Assembly: GCA_047635955.1 (NCBI GenBank)
Contig: JBLIGW010000013.1
Location: 1 to 15,331 of the forward strand
Source of the DNA: WFTC01 sp047635955
GTDB lineage: Bacteria > Patescibacteriota > Gracilibacteria > UBA1369 > 2-02-FULL-48-14
Length of the DNA: 15,331 nt
Direction: 5' to 3'
Under the pieces are notes generated by a model that had not been told where the DNA came from, searched no databases, and saw only the letters and a list, made by a program, of their open reading frames with translations. Positions 1-6,426 of the stretch are shown piece after piece. The number at the start of each line of letters is the position of its first letter. Positions within the stretch are counted from its first letter, which is position 1. The translations under genes and the position numbers were made by a program.

Positions 1-239
1 CCAGTACAAAAGAAGAACCATTGAAAAAAGCGGGCTGTTTTTGATTGATTGACTCGTTCCTGCATGAAAAGAATACTGCTGAGCAAAATCGTGAGACCGA
101 GGGAAAAGAAAAAGGCGACAAAGAGGTAAGTAGATACATCGTACCAAGCAAAAAGTGAAGTGACGATGGCGGCCCCAAATAAACCAACAGTGAGTGGGCC
201 AAGAACGGCAAGTGCATCGCCAATGTCAAATTTCTTCAT
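1..239 (-). CDS. Partial small membrane protein, unrecognised (N-terminal part only)
   Basis: The reading frame starts at ATG (complement of 237-239) with MKKFDIGDALAVLGPL and stays open to the left edge for 79 codons, so the C-terminus is outside the window. Two hydrophobic helices are visible at about residues 10-32 and 36-58. A third aromatic-rich hydrophobic stretch starts near residue 71, after a short polar loop (QERVNQSKTAR). This points to a small multi-pass inner-membrane protein. I do not recognise a family. It lies 111 bp beyond the end of the 97 aa membrane gene, on the same strand, so it may be read from that operon or from its own promoter: an AT-rich stretch with TATAGA lies about 35 bp upstream. 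No Shine-Dalgarno motif precedes the start. Confidence 0.6.
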   Translation of the reverse strand, partial: MKKFDIGDALAVLGPLTVGLFGAAIVTSLFAWYDVSTYLFVAFFFSLGLTILLSSILFMQERVNQSKTARFFQWFFFCT

Positions 240-350
240 TCAAGCTTGTATGTAAGATTTTTACTTTTATCTATAGTAAACCATTTGAGTAAAGAAACAG
301 TTGATTGCTGTGAGGGAGGGGTAGTAGCTGCTGTCAGAAATGTCGGAAAT

Positions 351-644
351 TTAAAACAGTTCAGATAATCCTGAAAAGGCTAGTGTGATGCCAACTAAGA
401 TAATAATTAGTGAGGCTACTTGTGCCCAAACTCCCTTGAGTGCAATTCCGTAGTAGGGCATATGTTTGATTCGATAGCTATACAGGCCGTCAATGCTCAT
501 AGCTAGTCCAAGGGCAAACATAAAAAGATCTACGGCAAAACCGAGACCTTGAAAAATAAACATATCCATCAATAGGAATACTGTTGCTAAAGCTGTAGCA
601 ATCCACGCTATTTTCCGGATCTTTTTGTGTGAGTTGATATCCAT
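351..644 (-). CDS. 97 aa three-helix membrane protein, third gene of hrcA-grpE operon
   Basis: The 97-residue protein begins MDINSHKKIRKIAW, with a basic N-terminus followed by three hydrophobic segments at about residues 13-31, 35-52 and 70-94. The short loops contain RIKHMPYYG. It is therefore predicted to be an integral membrane protein. No family is recognised and no catalytic motif is seen. The start lies 6 bp after the grpE stop codon, so it is almost certainly cotranscribed with hrcA and grpE, where dnaK would often be expected. The start context (AAAAAATT then ATG) closely resembles that of grpE (AAAAATT then ATG), and neither has a Shine-Dalgarno sequence. Cotranscription suggests heat-shock-linked expression, but this is inference only. 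Confidence 0.7.
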   Translation of the reverse strand: MDINSHKKIRKIAWIATALATVFLLMDMFIFQGLGFAVDLFMFALGLAMSIDGLYSYRIKHMPYYGIALKGVWAQVASLIIILVGITLAFSGLSELF

Positions 645-650
645 AATTTT

Positions 651-1157
651 TTAAGCTTCATCACCGTTACCTACTTGAACTTTAGCAGGACGGATTGTTT
701 TTCCGTTGAATGAGTATCCTTTTTCAAAGATTTGAATGACGTCGCCTTTAGGTCCAGCGGCTTCCATTAGTACTTCATGTTGATGAGGATTCATAGGTAC
801 GCCAGTGGCTTCAATAGGAGCTAGCCCGAGCGAAGCGAGGGCGTCCATTAAAGATTTTTCTGTAGAAAGCACTCCTTTGATCCATTCGTTGTCGGCCAGA
901 TCTTCTGGAAGGTTTTCAGTTGCACGAACCAAATTGTCGATCGCCGGGAAAATTGCATTGAGCAATTGACGATTTGCGTAAGCCATAAGTTCGGCACGTT
1001 GTTCGTCCATTTGGCGTTTGTAGTTGGCAAAATCAGCTGCACTTCGTTGTGCAATTTGCGTCATTTGTTCGAGTTCAGCTTGAATCTTTTCAGTTTCGCT
1101 GATTTCTGGAGCTTGTTCATTTTCTTGCTCGTCTTGTGGGTTTTGGTCGTCTGACAT
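651..1157 (-). CDS. grpE: GrpE, nucleotide-exchange factor of the DnaK chaperone
   Basis: GrpE is the cytoplasmic dimeric cochaperone that releases ADP from DnaK. The 168 aa protein has the family layout: an acidic, Gln/Glu-rich disordered tail (1-20), a long coiled-coil helix (about 21-75, with the ADFANYKRQ signature at 41-49), a short helical region, and the C-terminal beta domain from about 120. The beta domain carries NPHQHEVLM (123-131) and the family-typical KGYSFNGKTIRPAKVQVG (146-163). Its length is at the short end of normal for the family. It lies 5 bp downstream of hrcA and 6 bp upstream of the 97 aa membrane protein, so all three probably share one transcript under HrcA control. 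dnaK and dnaJ are not adjacent in this window. The start is ATG without a Shine-Dalgarno motif, preceded by an A/T-rich stretch. Confidence 0.95.
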   Translation of the reverse strand: MSDDQNPQDEQENEQAPEISETEKIQAELEQMTQIAQRSAADFANYKRQMDEQRAELMAYANRQLLNAIFPAIDNLVRATENLPEDLADNEWIKGVLSTEKSLMDALASLGLAPIEATGVPMNPHQHEVLMEAAGPKGDVIQIFEKGYSFNGKTIRPAKVQVGNGDEA

Positions 1158-1162
1158 AATTT

Positions 1163-1888
1163 TTATAATTGATTAGATTCGAGTAGGTCTCGTACTTCAG
1201 TGACGAGGGCACTATTGAAAGCGTAAGGCATTCGTTTGGATCCAAGTATTCCCATGTGTCCACGGAAGCCTTCTACTTCATATTCGGTCACGATCATACT
1301 ACAACTTTCAATTCCATGGATGATGTTTTCAGGGCCAATTAGGATTTGAGTGTGTGGTCCGGTTTCAAGATTACGCAATCCCCTGAGAAATTGCTGCCCG
1401 TCTTCTATCACCTCCATCACTTGGCTGGCTTGCATAGGCGCATCCATGAATTCAGGTTGTCTCAGTAATTTAGAAAAGCCCATGAAAAAAGTACTATCAT
1501 TGGCGGGAATGGTGGCAAAAGCTACGTTGGGGGTGGCTCGATTCAAAAGATTTACGGCTTCTTGTACCTTTTGTTTTACCTGGTGTTCTTCTTCTTGGTT
1601 CCGAAGTAGGTTGAGCGTGTCATGTGCACGGGTTTTAGCTTGAGCAAAATCAGCGAGTTGATCCACATAGAGTCGATACCCTTTGTCCGTAGGGACTCGT
1701 CCAGCCGAAGTATGAGGTTGCATGATTAGACCTTCTTTTTCGAGAGCGGCCATGTCGTTGCGAACGGTGGCGGGACTCACTTTAAAGTCATAAGTGAGTA
1801 TGATGGTTTTTGATCCCACCGGTTGAGCGGTTTCAATAAAATGCTCAATCACTTTCCCGAGAATTTGAATTTTACGTTCATTATCCAT
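1163..1888 (-). CDS. hrcA: HrcA, heat-inducible transcription repressor (short form)
   Basis: HrcA represses chaperone operons by binding the CIRCE inverted repeat and depends on GroEL for activity. The N-terminal winged helix-turn-helix is clear: KVIEHFIETAQPVGSKT (12-28), VSPATVRNDMAALEKEGLI (37-55) and the wing SAGRVPTDKGYRLYVD (61-76). The C-terminus keeps the family ending GILGSKRMPYAFNSALVTEV (213-232). The protein is 241 aa against about 340 aa in typical HrcA. Both ends are intact, so roughly 100 residues are missing from the middle, where the dimerisation/inserted domain normally lies. It heads a tight operon with grpE. A promoter (TTGCAT-18-TATAAA) ends only 8 bp upstream of the ATG, so the mRNA is probably leaderless. 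A degenerate CIRCE-like half-site overlaps the -35 region, consistent with autoregulation. Confidence 0.93.
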   Translation of the reverse strand: MDNERKIQILGKVIEHFIETAQPVGSKTIILTYDFKVSPATVRNDMAALEKEGLIMQPHTSAGRVPTDKGYRLYVDQLADFAQAKTRAHDTLNLLRNQEEEHQVKQKVQEAVNLLNRATPNVAFATIPANDSTFFMGFSKLLRQPEFMDAPMQASQVMEVIEDGQQFLRGLRNLETGPHTQILIGPENIIHGIESCSMIVTEYEVEGFRGHMGILGSKRMPYAFNSALVTEVRDLLESNQL

Positions 1889-1896
1889 ACCTTTGG

Positions 1897-1926
1897 TTTA
1901 TACAGTGAGGCGTGCCATTGATGCAA
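1897..1926 (-). promoter_or_regulatory. Predicted sigma70 promoter of hrcA operon (leaderless)
   Basis: On the minus strand, TTGCAT (1921-1926) and TATAAA (1897-1902) are separated by 18 bp. The expected transcription start is near 1889-1891, essentially at the hrcA ATG (1888), which implies a leaderless mRNA. This is a sequence prediction only. Confidence 0.5.
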
Positions 1927-1938
1927 GAAGATTGCTAA
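1912..1938. promoter_or_regulatory. Degenerate CIRCE-like operator candidate
   Basis: The CIRCE consensus is TTAGCACTC-N9-GAGTGCTAA. GATTGCTAA at 1930-1938 matches one half at 8 of 9 positions. The opposite arm at the correct 9-bp spacing (GTGCCATTG, 1912-1920) matches at only 4 of 9. The site overlaps the hrcA -35 hexamer, where a repressor would be expected to act. One arm is too weak to be certain. Confidence 0.3.
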
Positions 1939-1984
1939 TTCTCTAAAGTCTGTTGAGACAGGCGTATTGCAGACTGGCTTTGCC

Positions 1985-2013
1985 TTGCCAAAAAGTCCTA
2001 AAAGTAGTACGAT
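1985..2013 (+). promoter_or_regulatory. Predicted promoter of the 1335 aa gene
   Basis: TTGCCA (1985-1990) and TACGAT (2008-2013) are spaced by 17 bp. The predicted start is around 2020, giving a leader of about 23 nt before the GTG start. The -10 matches consensus at only 4 of 6 positions. Confidence 0.4.
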
Positions 2014-2042
2014 TCAGTCCTAAATTCACTTAGCCCTGCCTT

Positions 2043-5000
2043 GTGTCTGACTACCTTACGGAATCGGGAATGGAAGAGTCTCCAGTTGAAGGAGTAGCTC
2101 TGAAGAAGGAAGGGGTAAGTTTGCCTCCTTCTTTTCTGAGAGAAGTGCCTGGTTTGCTTAGTAGTTTTAATCATCAAGTTCGGGGCCGTTTGAGGGGTAA
2201 TACGTATCTGCCAATAGGAGATATCGGGCGCCGAGGAACACTTTCTTATGATTTGTTGGCTGAAGCCTTTACTATTCAGGCAGATGGAGTTAGTGGTTTT
2301 GAGCTGACTCCTGAAGAATTGAGAGGATTGGAGCAGGCTTGGGAAAAGGCAACGAGTGCTCCGTTTGTTCAAGGTGTATTGGGGCCTCTTGTTGAACTTG
2401 TTAAGGCCAGAATGGCTGAATGTGATGAAGAGGGGCGAAATTATTTGGAAGTAAGCAACGGACTTGCTTTGAGAGTTGAGCTTGAGGGGATGCTGCCGTT
2501 GGGAGACATAAATGCTTACTCACAAATATCAACTCAAGGAGGTACAGCACAAAAAGTGAGAGTTTCTGAAGATTTTTATAAAGGATTGAAGCAAGTTGGC
2601 GGGGTATTGGTTGAACAAATTCAAGGAGATGCTGCACTGCCAGTTATTCCTGGTGGTTTGGCTGAAGGTCTTTCAGCAATGAGGGCTTATCAACAATTAA
2701 TGATTACTATTGAAGACCCTGATTTGATTGGAGCACGGCGTCCTGAGACAGGGGAACTTTATTTTCCAGAAATTGAACATGAAGGTCAGAAAATCAATCA
2801 CGCTACTTTTAGTTTGGGACTTCAAAAGGGGAAGGTAGTCATTGATTTGCAAACAGGAAAAAATGGAGGAAGAGGTCTTATTCGTGCACATGGTGAGGAT
2901 TACAACTCAGTTACAAAGTTACAGACCCAAGCTCAGCCAGGTCAGTCTTTATTGGCACTTGACCTGATTGCTGATGCTCGTAATTTAGGAGTTGATGTTA
3001 CAGATGAAGGTCTGATTCATGGTATTCCTGAACGTTTCAATTCGAAAGCTCAGTCACTTCCGACTGTTGATTTCCCAAAAGATAATTTGATTTTGGCAGT
3101 GAAGGTGATTGAAACTCTTTGTAAATTGTATCCTAATTTAAGTGATACGGCTGCTTTCACTCAAGAGGGTGAAATGGAATTAACTTCTCAATTGAACTGC
3201 ACTTACATGGTGGCTAAATTTATTTCTGCTGATGGAGGAGAGGTGACAGAAATGGATGCATTTTGGACTAAATTGGCTTCTGAGGGAACGGGTTCGGATC
3301 ATGTTGAATATTTCAAAGTGGTTGGAGACTCAGTTCATTGCACGGCACAGATTAATAATACAGACGACTGGAAGGGAGTTTTGAGTCCATTTTTTGAGCA
3401 AATGCATCAAGTAGCTCAAAGCATGGGCTTAGAGGTTCACATTTCATTGGCTCATGAAGAAGCTTTGGAGCTTTTGCCTGTTCCTGGAACGGCTTATGTT
3501 GACTATACGGGGAACGCTATTGTGGCGGCCTATCGTGGGGCTAGCTTGAAACGAGAAGGCTCATGGATTAGTCTTGATAGAAGTTTTCTTCGATTTGCTG
3601 GTTTGATGACAAATGAGATGAGTACTTTCGCAGCGAAAGGAGTTCCATATCAACATGTGTTTTGGGATATTGAAAAAGGTGGAGACTTGAACCCTCATGA
3701 AAGTAAATTGATTGGAGTGGAACATATTGAAGAGGCTATTGGGGGTTTCTTGTCTGAGGATGATTCTCGAAAAGTAATGCAGGTTTTACCACCAGCTGGT
3801 TTTGAAGAAACGGGGTCAGGGGTTTCAGCGATGCAACGACGTGCAATGAAAATTGCGATAGATGATCATAATTATCAGCTCAATCGTGTCTTATTTGTTC
3901 ATGGTAGGAAGAGTGATCCACGAGTTTTGGTGGCTCAATTATTAGCTTGTTCTTTGGAGGATCTTTCAAGTGTGATTCGGTCAGTGACTGAACCTATTCT
4001 TATAGTGAAAGAGGGGCCTACTTCTGTACTTCAGCAGCAGTCAATTGATTGGTTGGTTCGTCAGGCTCATGCTGCGAATGTTCCATTGAAATTTATTGTG
4101 GATTCAACAGTGGACCTTTCGGGTGATTTTTATTCAGCAAGCGTTTGTGATCATCAAAGTTTGAGAGAATTGACTTTGATTGAATCACTTGGAATGATTT
4201 TTGAGGCGCGCTCAGATTTGGATCCAGCAACTGATACACTTATTTTGCGGACTTTGGTTTTGAATTGGGTGAATCATGAAGCGGGACGATGGTTGGTTCC
4301 ACGTGCTGTTTTAAATGACTTGGCAGTTCATATAATTAAAGATGGTCATAAGGTTAGCCTTCCTTCTGATTCTGAACGAATATCTTGGGCTGGTGAGCTG
4401 GGGCGTGAACTGGAAACAAAAAATATTTCTCAACGAGCACGAACTTTAGTTGGAGTTTTGGCCTTAGTCGGAGAGCCTTTGACTGGTGAAAAACTGCTTG
4501 AAGCTTATAATCTAGCTTTTGGTGGTGATTTGACTATGAAGGACTTGAGTCTTGATTTAGGTGTTTTGTCTCAGTCAGGGAAGAAACCATTTATTGTGAA
4601 GAAGGATGGAAGGTATTGTTTAGGTGCTGCTTGGGATAGAAATTTAGCTATGGTTTTAGCTAGAAAAGGAGAGAGAGCTATTCGTATATGGACGATTGAG
4701 AAGTGTGAGAGTAGTGAAGTCTCTGAGTCTCATTTGGAAAGCGTGATGCGTGAGTTTGAGCATCGAATGGGAGTAAGTGAATTTTGCGGAAAAGCACGAA
4801 CGTTTGATTTAGTTGCGGATCTTATTGAATACTATGGTGCTAAGAAAAATATTGCTGGAGCCATGACTATTGCACGGCGATACATGCAGGCGATGGATCG
4901 TTATCGTCAGTTTTTGAATCCTTGTTCTGAGAATAAGCGTGTGATTCTTAAAATGGCGTGGGTAGTTATGCAATCAGGAACCGCGAAAGAAAAGGATGTT

Positions 5001-6050
5001 TTGTCTGCATATTTAGAAGTTATGAAAGGGTTGCAGTCACATATCGATTTAAGCGAAGAAGAGAAGAGTGAATTGTATTGGCGATCGGCTTATAATTATA
5101 ATTTGAACCGAAATCTACCTCAGCCGCTTGAATTTGCTCAGGAGCATTCTACTTTAATTGAAGATATTAAAGCCTTGAATATTAAGGGCTTTGATTTTCC
5201 TATTATTCGAGCACAAGAATCTTTAGCAAAGTGGAACGTTTTAAATCGAGCACGAACGGAAGCGCTATCTAATAATGCCGATGACTCAGCAGTGATTCAT
5301 GGTTTGAATTCAGCCATGGGGTATCAGCTGTCTTTTGCTTTGAGCCGTTTGAGGTATGTTTTGAAACAGGTGTCAGGGGTGGGTGAAGAGGTGAGTACTA
5401 GAATGAATCAAGTTTTAGCAGGATTTGAATCTACGATAAGTTCTTTAGTGGAAACGGTGCCAAATCAAATTCTAACAGATTTGATTGGCTCTGAAATTCA
5501 AATTAATTCATGGCGATTGTTGGCAGGAATGAGACGTTCATTGTTTGGACCTCAAGATGAAGGAGTGCATCGATTGTTTCGGTTGTCTTTGGATGGTTAT
5601 AAATCCATGAAATTCCCTGTTGAACCAGAGATGTATGATACTGAAAACGGAGCTATGAGTGCGCGAGTGTTTAGAGTCTTAGCTTGGCTTGATGATTCCG
5701 ATGTTAAGGATGGTAAACAGCGAGAAAAAATTGCCTCAGAATTGGTTGATATGCAGGAGGATTTAACACTACTCACTGCAAAATTGGCTGAAGCGGCTCA
5801 TCACCCACGTTTGGCTGACATTTGTTCACAAATGAGAAATACCTATGAGCTGATGTACCGTTACTATAAGAAGTTTGAGCCTGAACATACGGCTGAACGT
5901 ATGAGTATTGTGGATGAGTATATTGCGTTAGATAAAGAAATGGAGCGTCTTTGCGTCGCTATTGATAAGACTTACCAAAAAGATCAGTCTTTTTATGAAA
6001 TGATTGAGGCTCTCGATGAAGATGAAGAGACAAAGGAGCTTGAGAAATAG
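2043..6050 (+). CDS. 1335 aa tandem class III cyclase-like / degenerate STAND-like / helical-repeat protein
   Basis: No family was searched; this call rests on motif reading. Residues ~147-310 look like a class III nucleotidyl cyclase domain. LPLGDINAYSQIS (151-163) resembles the first metal-binding strand (FADIxGFTxLS), GGVLVEQIQGDA (186-197) the second metal site, and HGEDYNSVTKL with AQPGQSLL (283-304) the N-x(3)-R and following strand. Residues ~386-515 look like a second copy, with EYFKVVGDS (422-430), MGLEVHISLAH (461-471), VDYTGNAIVAAYR (486-498) and GSWISLD, but without the first metal Asp. Residues ~595-830 resemble the NTPase segment of cyclase-STAND-TPR proteins, but the P-loop is degraded (VHGRKSDPR, 619-627). 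The rest, to 1335, is helical and TPR-like, ending in an acidic tail. This order mirrors soluble adenylyl cyclases. Translation starts at GTG 2043; ATG 2070 is the alternative. It is divergent from hrcA and has its own terminator. Confidence 0.6.
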   Translation: MSDYLTESGMEESPVEGVALKKEGVSLPPSFLREVPGLLSSFNHQVRGRLRGNTYLPIGDIGRRGTLSYDLLAEAFTIQADGVSGFELTPEELRGLEQAWEKATSAPFVQGVLGPLVELVKARMAECDEEGRNYLEVSNGLALRVELEGMLPLGDINAYSQISTQGGTAQKVRVSEDFYKGLKQVGGVLVEQIQGDAALPVIPGGLAEGLSAMRAYQQLMITIEDPDLIGARRPETGELYFPEIEHEGQKINHATFSLGLQKGKVVIDLQTGKNGGRGLIRAHGEDYNSVTKLQTQAQPGQSLLALDLIADARNLGVDVTDEGLIHGIPERFNSKAQSLPTVDFPKDNLILAVKVIETLCKLYPNLSDTAAFTQEGEMELTSQLNCTYMVAKFISADGGEVTEMDAFWTKLASEGTGSDHVEYFKVVGDSVHCTAQINNTDDWKGVLSPFFEQMHQVAQSMGLEVHISLAHEEALELLPVPGTAYVDYTGNAIVAAYRGASLKREGSWISLDRSFLRFAGLMTNEMSTFAAKGVPYQHVFWDIEKGGDLNPHESKLIGVEHIEEAIGGFLSEDDSRKVMQVLPPAGFEETGSGVSAMQRRAMKIAIDDHNYQLNRVLFVHGRKSDPRVLVAQLLACSLEDLSSVIRSVTEPILIVKEGPTSVLQQQSIDWLVRQAHAANVPLKFIVDSTVDLSGDFYSASVCDHQSLRELTLIESLGMIFEARSDLDPATDTLILRTLVLNWVNHEAGRWLVPRAVLNDLAVHIIKDGHKVSLPSDSERISWAGELGRELETKNISQRARTLVGVLALVGEPLTGEKLLEAYNLAFGGDLTMKDLSLDLGVLSQSGKKPFIVKKDGRYCLGAAWDRNLAMVLARKGERAIRIWTIEKCESSEVSESHLESVMREFEHRMGVSEFCGKARTFDLVADLIEYYGAKKNIAGAMTIARRYMQAMDRYRQFLNPCSENKRVILKMAWVVMQSGTAKEKDVLSAYLEVMKGLQSHIDLSEEEKSELYWRSAYNYNLNRNLPQPLEFAQEHSTLIEDIKALNIKGFDFPIIRAQESLAKWNVLNRARTEALSNNADDSAVIHGLNSAMGYQLSFALSRLRYVLKQVSGVGEEVSTRMNQVLAGFESTISSLVETVPNQILTDLIGSEIQINSWRLLAGMRRSLFGPQDEGVHRLFRLSLDGYKSMKFPVEPEMYDTENGAMSARVFRVLAWLDDSDVKDGKQREKIASELVDMQEDLTLLTAKLAEAAHHPRLADICSQMRNTYELMYRYYKKFEPEHTAERMSIVDEYIALDKEMERLCVAIDKTYQKDQSFYEMIEALDEDEETKELEK

Positions 6051-6084
6051 AAAAAGCCCCCAGCTAGTGAGGGCCTGTTCTTTT
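6051..6084. terminator. Bidirectional intrinsic terminator between convergent genes
   Basis: GCCC (6056-6059) pairs with GGGC (6071-6074). The stem is preceded by five A residues and followed by a T-rich stretch ending TTTT (6081-6084). The stem is short. Read on the minus strand, the uninterrupted T-run after the stem is the better tail. It lies between the stop codons of the 1335 aa gene and the 81 aa gene. Confidence 0.6.
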
Positions 6085-6091
6085 AAGTGTA

Positions 6092-6337
6092 TTACTTAAT
6101 CCCGTTCATTCCAACCTCTTGAAGGCTGGTGCTGGTATCAATAGCTTCAGGTAGTTCAACAGGCACCATTTCTGGCGGTGCAGATTCAATAGGAGCTACC
6201 GTAGGCAGATTTGATCGGTGGTTAAATCGTAGGAAATTACTATCGGCAGAGTAGTTCCAGATTCCGAGACCCGTGAATATCACAGCAGCTAGCACCACTA
6301 GGGCTATTAGTAGGTTTTTTTTGTCTTTCTTTTTCAT
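6092..6337 (-). CDS. 81 aa membrane-anchored small protein, unrecognised
   Basis: The N-terminus is strongly basic (MKKKDKKN), followed by one hydrophobic helix at about residues 9-27 (LLIALVVLAAVIFTGLGIW). A Pro/Glu-rich extracytoplasmic tail of about 50 residues follows (for example VAPIESAPPEMVPVELPEA). No cysteine follows the helix, so it is not a lipoprotein; it is either a single-pass anchored peptide or has an uncleaved signal. No family is recognised. It lies 89 bp downstream of gapA on the same strand, separated from it by a TGACAC/GTGTCA hairpin. A weak promoter, TTATTG (6377-6382) and TATTCT (6354-6359) with a 17-bp spacer, would give it an independent transcript. Coding potential is supported by the orderly domain layout and the convergent terminator at its 3' end. 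Confidence 0.6.
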   Translation of the reverse strand: MKKKDKKNLLIALVVLAAVIFTGLGIWNYSADSNFLRFNHRSNLPTVAPIESAPPEMVPVELPEAIDTSTSLQEVGMNGIK

Positions 6338-6384
6338 ATTGGTATTTGTTTTAAGAATAGAAAAAGCATCATCTTACAATAACA

Positions 6385-6403
6385 TGACACCCCTAATGTG
6401 TCA
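6385..6403. repeat. Inverted repeat TGACAC-N7-GTGTCA downstream of gapA
   Basis: The 6-bp arms at 6385-6390 and 6398-6403 are perfect and flank a 7-nt loop. On the minus strand the hairpin follows the gapA stop by 23 bp, but the sequence after it is only moderately T-rich (TGTTATTGT). It could be a weak terminator of gapA or an operator for the 81 aa gene. Confidence 0.45.
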
Positions 6404-6426
6404 ATGGTGTGGGGTCAATAAATGGC

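Noticed and set aside
868..874. AGCACTC resembling a CIRCE half-site inside grpE
   Set aside because: No opposing arm at 9-bp spacing, and it lies within conserved grpE coding sequence.
1350..1643. 97-codon plus-strand frame opposite hrcA
   Set aside because: It lies entirely antisense to a well-conserved hrcA coding region, and its peptide looks like no protein.
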